Positions 27,212 through 35,516 of a stretch of DNA of 64,000 bases are shown in pieces. The translations under genes and the position numbers were made by a program. Under the pieces are notes generated by a model, which saw only the letters and a program-made list of their open reading frames with translations, had not been told where the DNA came from and did not search any database. Every line of letters begins with the position of its first letter. The first letter of the stretch is position 1. The DNA is taken from positions 77,794-141,793 of the forward strand of contig JBNLCC010000086.1 in assembly GCA_050303615.1 (NCBI GenBank). The letters are read 5' to 3'. The stretch comes from CAZDXJ01 sp050303615. Lineage in GTDB: Bacteria; Pseudomonadota; Gammaproteobacteria; Methylococcales; Methylomonadaceae.

Positions 27212-28258
27212 ATGGGAATTCGATTAGGTGAAATTGCTGAGAAAATTAATGCGGTCCTCGTTGGCGGGGCGAGCGAGCAGATTATTAAAGGGGCGGCTGC
27301 GCTCAATAGTGCGACCGGCAGCGATATCAGTTTCCTTTCCAACCCGAAATATGCCAAGGACGCCGCCAGAACTGACGCGGCGGCGGTCCTTGTTGCCAAG
27401 GACATGCCTGAAATAAAGGCGGCAAAACTGATTACTGCAAATCCCTATCTTGGTTGGGCCCGCGTGCTTGAACTATTCGTTCCTGACCGTTCGGCTTCAT
27501 TACCCAGAGCTATTCACGCTTCGGCCGTTGTCGATACTTCGGCAGATATCGGTGCCGGCGTTCATGTTGGGGCGAATGTTTTTGTCGGCAGAAATACGGT
27601 AATCGGTGATAACTGCATGATTCATGCCGGTGTGGTCATCGAAGAAAATTGTACGTTGTTGCGCAATGTTGAAATACATCCGAACTCAGTGGTGCATTAC
27701 GGCAGTTATATTGGCAATAACTGTGTTATCTGGTCCAATGCGGTCATTGGTGCCTACGGTTTCGGCAATGCCAGGGACGGCAGTCGCTATGTCGGAATCC
27801 CCCAGCTGGGTGGTACGATCTTGGAGGATGACGTCAGTATTGGCGCGGGTGCAACGATAGACAGAGGGGCAATTGATGACACCATCATCCGGCGGGGCGC
27901 AAAAATAGATAATCAGGTGATGATCGCCCATAATGTTGAAATTGGAGAGGATACCGCGATAGCGTCGCAGACCGGAATATCCGGTAGTGCCAAGATCGGG
28001 AACCGAGTCGTTATAGCCGGGCAGGCCGGTTTTGTCGGTCATATCACTATCGGTGATGATTCATTTGTCGGTGCTAAAGCCGGCATTTCAAAGTCATTTC
28101 CGCCCGGCTCTAAAATTTCCGGCTATCCGGCAAGAAATTTGATGGATGTCAGGCGTAGCGATGCCGCGCTGGTCAATCTTCCGGAACTTGTCAAAAAAGT
28201 TCGTGAATTAGAGCAGTTAGTTAAGCAACTTTCCCCTGCCGGCAACGGTCCTAAATAA
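27212..28258 (+). CDS. lpxD: UDP-3-O-acylglucosamine N-acyltransferase
   Basis: 348 residues (E. coli LpxD 341). It adds the second 3-hydroxyacyl chain to UDP-glucosamine in lipid A synthesis. An N-terminal uridine-binding domain (about 1-100) is followed by hexapeptide repeats forming a left-handed beta helix, with the catalytic His240 in MIAHNVEIG. It has a GTGGCGGG context before the ATG and stands alone: no bamA, ompH, fabZ or lpxA next to it. It could be a second copy beside a canonical cluster elsewhere. Confidence 0.93.
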   Translation: MGIRLGEIAEKINAVLVGGASEQIIKGAAALNSATGSDISFLSNPKYAKDAARTDAAAVLVAKDMPEIKAAKLITANPYLGWARVLELFVPDRSASLPRAIHASAVVDTSADIGAGVHVGANVFVGRNTVIGDNCMIHAGVVIEENCTLLRNVEIHPNSVVHYGSYIGNNCVIWSNAVIGAYGFGNARDGSRYVGIPQLGGTILEDDVSIGAGATIDRGAIDDTIIRRGAKIDNQVMIAHNVEIGEDTAIASQTGISGSAKIGNRVVIAGQAGFVGHITIGDDSFVGAKAGISKSFPPGSKISGYPARNLMDVRRSDAALVNLPELVKKVRELEQLVKQLSPAGNGPK

Positions 28259-28414
28259 CCGGGATTTAGCCGTTGTTCGTTTTTTGTTCGTATACGATTT
28301 CAAGTTTGTATCGGAAAGGAGTAAAATAACTAGTTTTGATAAATCGAACCGGTAATACAGTTTTACCCGATTTTCAAGGGTATTGGTTCCATAGCAATAA
28401 AACAGTAGAAAAAT

Positions 28415-29770
28415 ATGTTTGATAATTTAACCGACCGTTTAGGTAAAACACTTAAAGATCTGCGCGGGCAGGGGCGCCTGACCGAAGCCAATATCAAGGA
28501 AACCATGCGCGAAGTGCGGATGGCCTTGTTAGAGGCGGATGTTGCTTTACCGGTAGTGACCGATTTTATTGATAGCGTCAAAGAAAGAGCATTGGGACAG
28601 GAAGTTCAAAGCAGTCTGTCTCCGGGACAGGCATTGATTAAAGTTGTTCAGAACGAACTGGTTAAAGTGATGGGCGAGGCCAATGAAGGACTGGACCTTA
28701 AAGCCAATCCGCCCGCGGTGATTTTAATGGCCGGTTTGCAAGGGGCCGGTAAAACAACGACGGTAGCAAAATTGGGCCGCTGGCTGCAGCAACACCAGAA
28801 AAAATCCGTCGGTGTAGTCAGCGCCGACATCTACCGGCCTGCGGCGATAAAGCAGTTGCAGACCCTTGCTGAGGATTTGCAACTGGAATTTTTTGCAAGC
28901 GATGTTTCGCAGAATCCGGTGGATATTGCCAATAATGCGATTGACGGTGCAAAACGCAAATTTCTTGATGTATTGATCGTCGATACCGCCGGCCGTCTGC
29001 ATATTGACGACCAAATGATGGATGAGATAAAACAATTGCATGCCGCGATCAATCCGGTGGAGACATTGTTTGTCGTAGACAGCATGACCGGCCAGGATGC
29101 CGCCAATACTGCCAAAGCATTCCATGATGCGTTGCCGTTGACCGGTGTCGTGTTGACCAAAGCGGATGGCGACGCACGAGGTGGTGCGGCCCTATCAATC
29201 CGACATATTACCGGCAAACCGATCAAATTTATTGGTGTCGGCGAAAAAACCGATGCCCTGGAGCTTTTCCACCCCGACCGTATCGCTTCCCGTATTCTGG
29301 GCATGGGTGACATGCTCAGCCTGATTGAGGAAATCGAGCAAAAGGCAGACAAGAAAAAAGCCGAGAAACTTGCCAGAAAAATACAAAAAGGCAAGGCTTT
29401 CGACTTGGAGGATTTACGGGAACAGCTATTGCAAATGCAAAATATGGGAGGGGTCGGCGCCATGATCGATAAATTGCCGGGCATGGGCGATGTTCCCAAT
29501 AACCTGAAAGATAAAGTAAACGATAAAGATTTGGCGCGCCAGATTGCGGTCATTAATTCCATGACCGCTCAGGAAAGGCGTTTTCCTGATTTGATCAAAG
29601 GAAATAGGAAAAAGCGTATTGCAACCGGTTGCGGTCAGGAATTACAGGATGTGAACCGCATTTTAAAGCAGCATAAAATGATGGCTAAAATGATGAAGCG
29701 CTTTAAGAAAGGCAATGTGACCAATATGATGCGCGGCATGAAAGCCAATATGCGCGGCATGCCGCGTTGA
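28415..29770 (+). CDS. ffh: signal recognition particle protein Ffh
   Basis: 451 residues (E. coli 453). It binds 4.5S RNA and signal sequences and targets proteins to the membrane with FtsY. The NG domain has GLQGAGKTTT (P loop near residue 107), DTAGRL and TKADGDARGGAAL; the M domain is methionine-rich toward the C-terminus. It is followed directly by the promoter of the rpsP operon, the order seen in most Gammaproteobacteria. Confidence 0.97.
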   Translation: MFDNLTDRLGKTLKDLRGQGRLTEANIKETMREVRMALLEADVALPVVTDFIDSVKERALGQEVQSSLSPGQALIKVVQNELVKVMGEANEGLDLKANPPAVILMAGLQGAGKTTTVAKLGRWLQQHQKKSVGVVSADIYRPAAIKQLQTLAEDLQLEFFASDVSQNPVDIANNAIDGAKRKFLDVLIVDTAGRLHIDDQMMDEIKQLHAAINPVETLFVVDSMTGQDAANTAKAFHDALPLTGVVLTKADGDARGGAALSIRHITGKPIKFIGVGEKTDALELFHPDRIASRILGMGDMLSLIEEIEQKADKKKAEKLARKIQKGKAFDLEDLREQLLQMQNMGGVGAMIDKLPGMGDVPNNLKDKVNDKDLARQIAVINSMTAQERRFPDLIKGNRKKRIATGCGQELQDVNRILKQHKMMAKMMKRFKKGNVTNMMRGMKANMRGMPR

Positions 29771-29776
29771 TTTTTT
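29753..29776 (+). terminator. terminator overlapping the ffh stop
   Basis: The palindrome CGCGGCATGCCGCG (29753-29766) covers the last codons of ffh and is followed by TTGATTTTTT, a typical rho-independent end. Confidence 0.65.
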
Positions 29777-29798
29777 CCGGTAAATGATTAATTTGTGC

Positions 29799-29826
29799 TT
29801 CACATATGAAGAAATTCGCGTAGAAT
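29799..29826 (+). promoter_or_regulatory. sigma-70-type promoter of the rpsP operon
   Basis: TTCACA (29799-29804) and TAGAAT (29821-29826) are separated by 16 bases. Each matches the sigma-70 consensus at five of six positions, and they lie about 43 bases before the rpsP ATG, beyond the ffh terminator. Confidence 0.6.
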
Positions 29827-29868
29827 AGGCAAATTAACTTTTGATTACTGATTTTTCGAGGAATATAG

Positions 29869-30120
29869 ATGGTAACCATTCGTCTTTCCAGAGGTGGGGC
29901 AAAAAATCGTCCGTTTTATCATGTTGTCGTGACTGATAGCAGAAACAGCCGTGATGGACGTTATATTGAGCGACTGGGTTTTTTTAATCCTTTGGCGCGT
30001 GGTAATGAAGAGAAATTACGCTTGGATATTGAGCGTGCCGCGTATTGGCAGTCTGTGGGCGCGCAACCTTCAGATCGCGTCGCAAAATTAATCAAAGACG
30101 CTAGAAAAGTTTCCGCTTAA
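29869..30120 (+). CDS. rpsP: 30S ribosomal protein S16
   Basis: 83 residues beginning MVTIRLSRGGAKNRPFY, the standard bS16 start, with the conserved RDGRYIERLGFFNP. It is part of the small-subunit core. First gene of the rpsP-rimM-trmD-rplS operon; the rimM start follows after 4 bases. Confidence 0.98.
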   Translation: MVTIRLSRGGAKNRPFYHVVVTDSRNSRDGRYIERLGFFNPLARGNEEKLRLDIERAAYWQSVGAQPSDRVAKLIKDARKVSA

Positions 30121-30124
30121 AGGT

Positions 30125-30631
30125 TTGTCCGAACAACAGCTAATTAGTATTGGTAAAATTTCCGGTCTGTTCGGAGTAAAGGGTTGGGTTAAGGTTTTTT
30201 CTTACACTGATCCAAAAGAAAATATTCTCAACTACTCGCCCTGGATTTTAAAAAAAGCGGAGCGAAGCAAGCTTGTCAACATTGTTGAGGGAAAACGTCA
30301 CGGCAAAGCGGTTATTGTTCGTCTGGAAGGAATAAAAGATCGGGACCTGGCGGCGGAAATATGCGGTTGGGACATTTTTATAGAACACGGTCAACTGCCG
30401 GCACCCGAAGCAGGCGAATATTATTGGACGGATCTTGTCGGCTTACAGGTTGAGACAGTAGACGGTGTGCAGTTGGGCGCCGTTGATCATTTACTGCGAA
30501 CCGGTGCCAATGATGTATTGGTGGTAGTGGGGGACAGGGAACGGCTGGTACCCTTTTTGCAGGGACGGACGATCGTAAATATTGATCTTGCCGGCGGGAA
30601 AATGATCGTCGATTGGGACCCTGATTTTTAG
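30125..30631 (+). CDS. rimM: 16S rRNA processing protein RimM
   Basis: 168 residues with an N-terminal barrel (ISGLFGVKGWVKVFSYTDP) and a C-terminal PRC barrel (GEYYWTDLVGLQV and the DWDPDF end). It helps mature the 30S head. The start is a TTG 4 bases after the rpsP stop: an in-frame TAA lies shortly upstream and there is no ATG or GTG before the conserved start of the protein. The weak start may keep its level below that of the ribosomal proteins around it. Confidence 0.95.
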   Translation: MSEQQLISIGKISGLFGVKGWVKVFSYTDPKENILNYSPWILKKAERSKLVNIVEGKRHGKAVIVRLEGIKDRDLAAEICGWDIFIEHGQLPAPEAGEYYWTDLVGLQVETVDGVQLGAVDHLLRTGANDVLVVVGDRERLVPFLQGRTIVNIDLAGGKMIVDWDPDF

Positions 30632-30644
30632 GGTAAACGGAAAA

Positions 30645-31391
30645 ATGCGCATTGACGTCATAACGCTTTTTCCGCAGATGATTACCGATGCAGCAGCATA
30701 CGGCGTTACAGGCAGAGCAATCGAGAACGGTATTGTAACGTTGGCGGTCTGGAATCCGCGCGACTATACCCATGATAAGCATCGTTCCGTGGATGACCGG
30801 CCTTATGGCGGCGGACCTGGAATGGTGATGAAGTATCAGCCGCTGCAAGATGCACTCCGGCAGGCAAAGGCGGTTGCCGCTCGTGAAGTGAAGGCCATCT
30901 ATTTAAGTCCTCAGGGAAAACCGATCGATCAAGACTTGATTAATCAGGCCGCTGTTTTGGAAGGCCTGATTTTGATAGCAGGCAGATATGAAGGCGTCGA
31001 TGAGCGCTTTATCGAAGAGGAAGTTGACGAAGAATGGTCGCTTGGCGACTTTGTCATCAGCGGCGGTGAATTGGCCGCGCTGGTAGTAATCGATGCAGTT
31101 ACACGGCTGTTACCGGGTGTTTTGGGAGATCAAAATTCAGCGATACAGGATTCCCATATGAGTGGAATTTTGGATTGCCCGCATTACACGCGTCCGGAAT
31201 GTATAGCCGGTAGGTCAGTGCCTAATGTATTGCTGGAAGGCAATCACGCGCAAATCGCGCGGTGGCGTACGAAACAGGCTTTGGGTAAAACCTGGTTGAA
31301 ACGCCCGGAGATATTGGCAAAACAGAAATTGACGGTAGAGCAGAAAGCTTTGCTGGAAGAGTTTAAACGAGAATATGATATAGAGTGTTAG
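30645..31391 (+). CDS. trmD: tRNA (guanine-37 N1)-methyltransferase
   Basis: 248 residues (E. coli 255). It methylates G37 next to the anticodon using S-adenosylmethionine. MRIDVITLFPQM start, RPYGGGPGMVMKYQP, the knot with LIAGRYEGVDERF and SLGDFVISGGE are the family signatures, including the catalytic Asp in the C-terminal part. Third gene of the operon, 13 bases after rimM. Confidence 0.98.
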   Translation: MRIDVITLFPQMITDAAAYGVTGRAIENGIVTLAVWNPRDYTHDKHRSVDDRPYGGGPGMVMKYQPLQDALRQAKAVAAREVKAIYLSPQGKPIDQDLINQAAVLEGLILIAGRYEGVDERFIEEEVDEEWSLGDFVISGGELAALVVIDAVTRLLPGVLGDQNSAIQDSHMSGILDCPHYTRPECIAGRSVPNVLLEGNHAQIARWRTKQALGKTWLKRPEILAKQKLTVEQKALLEEFKREYDIEC

Positions 31392-31401
31392 GATAGTGGC
31401 G

Positions 31402-31746
31402 ATGAGCAATATTATTAATGAAATTGAAGCAGAGCAATTAAAAAAAGATATCCCCGAATTCAATCCCGGAGATACCGTGGTTGTGCAAGTAAAAGTAAAA
31501 GAGGGCGAGCGGGAAAGATTGCAGGCATTTGAGGGCGTCGTTATTGCAAAACGCAACCGGGGAGTTAATTCGGCTTTTACCGTTAGAAAAATTTCGTATG
31601 GTGAGGGTGTGGAACGTGTTTTTCAGACACATAGTCCGCTGATTAATGAAATTCAGGTTAAACGCCGCGGTGACGTGCGCCGTGCGAAGCTTTATTATTT
31701 GAGAAACCTGACCGGTAAGGCGGCACGTATTAAAGAAAAAATTTAA
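31402..31746 (+). CDS. rplS: 50S ribosomal protein L19
   Basis: 114 residues (MSNIINEIEAEQL start), matching bL19, which sits at the subunit interface. The ATG at 31402 has AGGAT about 8 bases upstream; a GTG at 31396 is the alternative. Conserved ERLQAFEGVVIAKRNRG and RRGDVRRAKLYYLR are present. Last gene of the operon, ended by a terminator. Confidence 0.97.
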   Translation: MSNIINEIEAEQLKKDIPEFNPGDTVVVQVKVKEGERERLQAFEGVVIAKRNRGVNSAFTVRKISYGEGVERVFQTHSPLINEIQVKRRGDVRRAKLYYLRNLTGKAARIKEKI

Positions 31747-31771
31747 TGTCTTTTGCATTATCGATTGAAAA

Positions 31772-31798
31772 AGGGCAGCCTTCAGGTTGCCCTTTTTT
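31772..31798 (+). terminator. terminator after rplS
   Basis: GGGCAGCC (31773-31780) pairs with GGTTGCCC (31785-31792, one G-T pair) and is followed by a run of six T. It closes the rpsP-rplS operon. Confidence 0.85.
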
Positions 31799-31841
31799 CG
31801 TTGTAGCGAGAGGCGGCGCCAATTAGCTTTTGGAAACGTCT

Positions 31842-32342
31842 ATGCGGGGTTGCGGCATAAATTGGGTTGATAACTGCAGCGGCGCTGAAGATTCCGCGAT
31901 TATTCAAACTGCTGCGGGGAAATTCGCCTTATATGCGAGAGGTCCCGTATTGCTCAGAACGGCGTGGGTAGACCGGGATTGCTTGCTGAAAGTGCCGGAG
32001 TCTGACTGGTTAAATGGCATTGTCCGGCAAATTGATGAATACTGGCAAGACGGCGGGAGAACATTTGATGTCGCCTTGCTTAAGCAGGGAACCGATTTCA
32101 GAAACAGGGTTTGGCGGGAATTATTAACGATTCCTGTTGGTGAAACCGTGACTTATAGCGATTTGGCCGAATCACTCGCCACAGGGGCTCGTGCCGTGGG
32201 GTCCGCCTGCAGACATAATCCGTTTCCTGTTATCATACCCTGCCACCGGGTGATTTCATCCTCTGGTCTGGGGGGGTATGCTGGACAGCTTAAAGGTAAG
32301 ATGTGCAATGTTAAGCAAATACTGCTGACCCATGAGCGGTGA
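31842..32342 (+). CDS. ogt: methylated-DNA--protein-cysteine methyltransferase
   Basis: 166 residues. It removes O6-alkyl groups from guanine onto its own cysteine. The active site PCHRV, the Asn hinge in ACRHNPFPVIIPCHRV, and the DNA-binding VTYSDLAESL helix are present. The ATG at 31842 follows a weak GGA; a TTG at 31830 would add four residues. Could equally be named ada C-terminal type. Its stop is 78 bases before the xerD ATG used here. Confidence 0.9.
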   Translation: MRGCGINWVDNCSGAEDSAIIQTAAGKFALYARGPVLLRTAWVDRDCLLKVPESDWLNGIVRQIDEYWQDGGRTFDVALLKQGTDFRNRVWRELLTIPVGETVTYSDLAESLATGARAVGSACRHNPFPVIIPCHRVISSSGLGGYAGQLKGKMCNVKQILLTHER

Positions 32343-32420
32343 TTGCAAATATCCAATACCATGACTCCCGCCCATTTGGATTATAAATCCGCTGGCAGCG
32401 GCCTATACGCTTCAAAACAG

Positions 32421-33305
32421 ATGCAAGATAGTGACCTGATTACGCTTTTTCTTGATTCACTGTGGGTTGAAAACGGTCTCAGCAAAAACACATTGAGCGC
32501 CTATGGCAGCGATTTGACAATTTTTTCCAAATGGCTGAAGCAGAAATCATTGCTTAGAGTTGAACACGGCGATATTTCCCGGTTTCTTGGGTCGCGCTAC
32601 CGGCAAGGAATCAGCAGCCGTTCTTCGGCTCGTATCCTTTCGAGTCTGCGTCGGTTTTATCAATACTGTGTTAGAGAAAACAGGATTGCGGCGGATCCTA
32701 CGGCTTTAATCGAGAGCCCTCATCTGGGTAGGCAGTTGCCGGATACCTTGACCGAACAGGATGTGGAGCGATTGCTGGAGGCGCCGGAAACTACCCATGC
32801 CCTTGGACACCGTGATAGGACCATGCTTGAGACGCTGTATGCAACCGGGTTAAGGGTTTCCGAGCTGGTGGAACTCAAACTGGAGCAAGTCAGTTTCAGG
32901 CAGGGGCTGGTCAGAGTGACGGGGAAGGGTAACAAAGACCGGCTGGTACCAATCGGCGAGGAGGCGATGAGTTGGCTGGAGGAATATATGGATGACAGCA
33001 GAAAGCGAATTTTATCACAGCGGCAAAGCGATTATTTGTTTGTAACCAACCGGGCGTCCGGTATGACCCGCCAGGCATTTTGGCATATTATCAAACGCTA
33101 TGCGAAAAAAGCGGGCATTGATAAGCATTTATCGCCGCATACATTACGACATGCTTTTGCAACGCATTTATTGAATCACGGCGCAGACTTGCGCGTTGTA
33201 CAATTATTGCTGGGCCATACCGATTTATCGACAACCCAGATTTATACCCATATTGCACGGGAAAGGTTAAAAGACTTACACGAAGAATTCCATCCAAGAG
33301 GATAG
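32421..33305 (+). CDS. xerD: tyrosine recombinase XerD
   Basis: 294 residues from ATG 32421, chosen because MQDSDLITLFLDSLWVENGLS aligns with the start of known XerD (298 residues in E. coli); in-frame ATG 32361 and TTG 32343 would add an unconserved tail. It resolves chromosome dimers at dif with XerC. Catalytic residues are all visible: Arg in ATGLRVSEL, Lys in GKGNKDR, HxxR in HTLRHAFATH, His in LLGHTDLS and Tyr in TTQIYTH. Confidence 0.93.
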   Translation: MQDSDLITLFLDSLWVENGLSKNTLSAYGSDLTIFSKWLKQKSLLRVEHGDISRFLGSRYRQGISSRSSARILSSLRRFYQYCVRENRIAADPTALIESPHLGRQLPDTLTEQDVERLLEAPETTHALGHRDRTMLETLYATGLRVSELVELKLEQVSFRQGLVRVTGKGNKDRLVPIGEEAMSWLEEYMDDSRKRILSQRQSDYLFVTNRASGMTRQAFWHIIKRYAKKAGIDKHLSPHTLRHAFATHLLNHGADLRVVQLLLGHTDLSTTQIYTHIARERLKDLHEEFHPRG

Positions 33306-33312
33306 TTCAACT

Positions 33313-34092
33313 ATGACACAAAATATTCATCCGACTGCCTGTATTGCCGAAAATGTTACGCTCGGAGAGAATATCACGATCGGACCTTTTGTGGTTATCG
33401 AACAGGATGTGATAATCGGCAACGATTGCCGGATCGCTGCACACAGTGTGCTGCAGCGTTATGTCAGAATGGGGAGCGGCAATGTGCTGCATCCGCATGT
33501 GGTTTTAGGTGGCTTGCCGCAGGATGTCAGTTTTAATGCTGACACGGAAACTTGGCTTGAGATTGGCGATAATAATGTTTTCCGTGAAGGATTTACTGCG
33601 CACCGTGCAACAACGGAAGGCGGTGCGACAGGCATCGGGTCAGGCTGCTACTTTATGAACAACAGTCATGTCGCCCACGATTGCCGCATTGGCAATGCAA
33701 CGATTTTTGCCAATAATGTCGCTGTTGGCGGTTTCGTTGAAATCGGCAACAATGTGTTTATGGGGGGCAATGTCGTCGCGCATCAATTTTGCCGGGTCGG
33801 CTCTTATGCCATCGTTCAGGGGACGACCGGCTTGAATATGGATGTCATACCCTTTACGTTGATCGGCGGACGTCCGGCAAAGCATTACCGTCTGAATACC
33901 GTTGGTTTGCGTAGGGCCGGAATTGCCGGTAACAGATATCGCGTGCTGTCCGATGCATTCCGCTTGCTAAAGAAAAAACAATGTATTGATTCATTGGAAG
34001 AAACCGAAGAATTGCGGCAACTTAAGGCATGGTTAGCGGTAAAATCGAAAAGAGGGGTGCACGGTTTCAAAACGATAACGTCCGGGAATTAA
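33313..34092 (+). CDS. lpxA: LpxA-type UDP-GlcNAc O-acyltransferase
   Basis: 259 residues (E. coli LpxA 262). Hexapeptide repeats form a left-handed beta helix; the catalytic His122 lies in NSHVAHDC and the VAHQFCRVGS and C-terminal GLRRAG blocks match the family. It would add the first 3-hydroxyacyl chain to UDP-GlcNAc in lipid A synthesis. It starts 7 bases after xerD and is not beside fabZ or lpxB, so it may be a second copy with another acyl or sugar preference; the symbol is tentative. Confidence 0.8.
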   Translation: MTQNIHPTACIAENVTLGENITIGPFVVIEQDVIIGNDCRIAAHSVLQRYVRMGSGNVLHPHVVLGGLPQDVSFNADTETWLEIGDNNVFREGFTAHRATTEGGATGIGSGCYFMNNSHVAHDCRIGNATIFANNVAVGGFVEIGNNVFMGGNVVAHQFCRVGSYAIVQGTTGLNMDVIPFTLIGGRPAKHYRLNTVGLRRAGIAGNRYRVLSDAFRLLKKKQCIDSLEETEELRQLKAWLAVKSKRGVHGFKTITSGN

Positions 34093-34105
34093 AGGCGTTG
34101 TCTGT

Positions 34106-34133
34106 ATAAACCCCCGGAGGAGCGGGGGTTTAT
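34106..34133. terminator. bidirectional terminator
   Basis: A near-perfect hairpin (ATAAACCCCCG with CGGGGGTTTAT, about 34106-34133, short GAGGAG loop) sits between the convergent lpxA-type gene and the CBS gene. The A/T-rich stem ends give both strands a U-rich tail, so it can serve both. Confidence 0.8.
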
Positions 34134-34137
34134 CGGG

Positions 34138-34605
34138 TTAGGAATGATATTGCCCTTCAGCGATTTTTCTTTCCCGTTTTTCGCGGGCTTTTTCAATCTT
34201 GGAAAAAACTTTCAAAATATCGCTTGAGGACAGGATGCCGACCAGTTTGTCGTTTTGCAAGACCGGCAATGCGCCAATTTTGTGTTCTACCATAAGGGCC
34301 GCTGCTTCCGAGGCATAAGTATCAGGTGACACGGTTTGCACGCCGCGGCGCATGATGTTCACCACTTTTTTGGGTATTACATGCAATTCCGTTTCATCTT
34401 TGCTCGGCTCAATTGACTTGGAGTTGCTTTTGGGGCCGAGCGCCTTGTAAAGATCGCGGTCGGAAACGATGCCGACCAGTTTGCCTTTTTCAACTACCGG
34501 CAAATGGCGAATTTTTTCATAATGGATCAAAAAAAAGACACGATCGATTAAATCATGCGGCTCAACAGTAAAAACTTTTTCTGTCATCAAATCTTCGACA
34601 CGCAT
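34138..34605 (-). CDS. CBS-pair domain protein
   Basis: 155 residues. Two CBS domains (about 6-55 and 80-135) carry the usual LPVVEKGKLVGIVSDRDL and LPVLQNDKLVGILSSSDIL repeats, which bind adenine nucleotides. A charged Lys/Arg/Glu tail ends the protein. The ATG at 34605 has GAGGAG upstream; the longer frame above it is not coding. No catalytic domain is attached, so a stand-alone energy-sensing regulator is likely, target unknown. Confidence 0.88.
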   Translation of the reverse strand: MRVEDLMTEKVFTVEPHDLIDRVFFLIHYEKIRHLPVVEKGKLVGIVSDRDLYKALGPKSNSKSIEPSKDETELHVIPKKVVNIMRRGVQTVSPDTYASEAAALMVEHKIGALPVLQNDKLVGILSSSDILKVFSKIEKAREKRERKIAEGQYHS

Positions 34606-34811
34606 GTTTTTGCTCCTCAAATTAAAAAGTCGCGTAAGAATAGGGAAAACGCAATAATTTTTCAAGAGATAAACGTTAAATTTGTTATAGAATAGAAAGT
34701 CTTTGGTCGAAGATGTAAGCTGCAAACGGCATAGGTTTGCGCTTTTTCGTGTAAATTTTTTAATTATTACAACAGAATTCTATTTCGTAATACGTTTTTC
34801 CGAGGTTTTTT

Positions 34812-35459
34812 ATGCGTATCATCCTTTTAGGCAGTCCGGGTTCCGGTAAGGGCACACAGGCCCAGTTTATTACCGAAAAATTTAATATTCCGCAAATTTC
34901 AACTGGCGACATGTTGCGTTCCGCCGTGAAAGCGGAAACCGACCTCGGACTTGAAGCTAAAAAAGTGATGGATGCAGGCGGTCTGGTTTCTGACGATATC
35001 ATTTTGGGGTTAATTAAGGAACGCATTGCCGAACCTGATTGCGCCAATGGATTTTTACTGGATGGATTTCCGCGCACCATCGTTCAGGCGGAAGGTCTGG
35101 CAGCAATGGGTGTAGCTATCGACTACGTTATCGAAATCGTGGTGTCGGATGAAGAAATTGTCAAAAGAATGAGTGGCAGAAGAGTGCATGTTGATTCCGG
35201 TCGCACCTATCATATTGAATTTAATCCGCCAAAAGAAGCGGGGGTCGATGATGTGACGGGCGAGCAGCTGGTGCAGCGCGACGATGATAGGGAAGAGACG
35301 GTGCGTAAAAGATTAGCGGTCTATCACGAACAAACCAAACCATTGGTCGGATTCTACAGCGATGCAGCAAAGCGCGGCTTAGTCAAATTCTATTCAATCG
35401 AAGGTGTCGGCCCGGTTAATAATATAACCAACAAGGTTTTTTCGTTATTGTCTGAATAA
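34812..35459 (+). CDS. adk: adenylate kinase
   Basis: 215 residues (E. coli 214). It balances ATP, ADP and AMP. GSPGSGKGTQA (P loop, residues 7-17), DGFPRT, and a LID segment (about 120-160) without zinc cysteines, as in Gammaproteobacteria. Stands alone upstream of leuC. Confidence 0.98.
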   Translation: MRIILLGSPGSGKGTQAQFITEKFNIPQISTGDMLRSAVKAETDLGLEAKKVMDAGGLVSDDIILGLIKERIAEPDCANGFLLDGFPRTIVQAEGLAAMGVAIDYVIEIVVSDEEIVKRMSGRRVHVDSGRTYHIEFNPPKEAGVDDVTGEQLVQRDDDREETVRKRLAVYHEQTKPLVGFYSDAAKRGLVKFYSIEGVGPVNNITNKVFSLLSE

Positions 35460-35516
35460 AAGTAGTATCGACCATTCAGTTTTTATATTAATACAGTAGA
35501 GAGTGACAAGAGACAA

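Noticed and set aside
34606..34725. N-terminal extension of the CBS-pair protein
   Set aside because: The internal ATG has GAGGAG upstream and starts the conserved domain; the extension reads like intergenic DNA.
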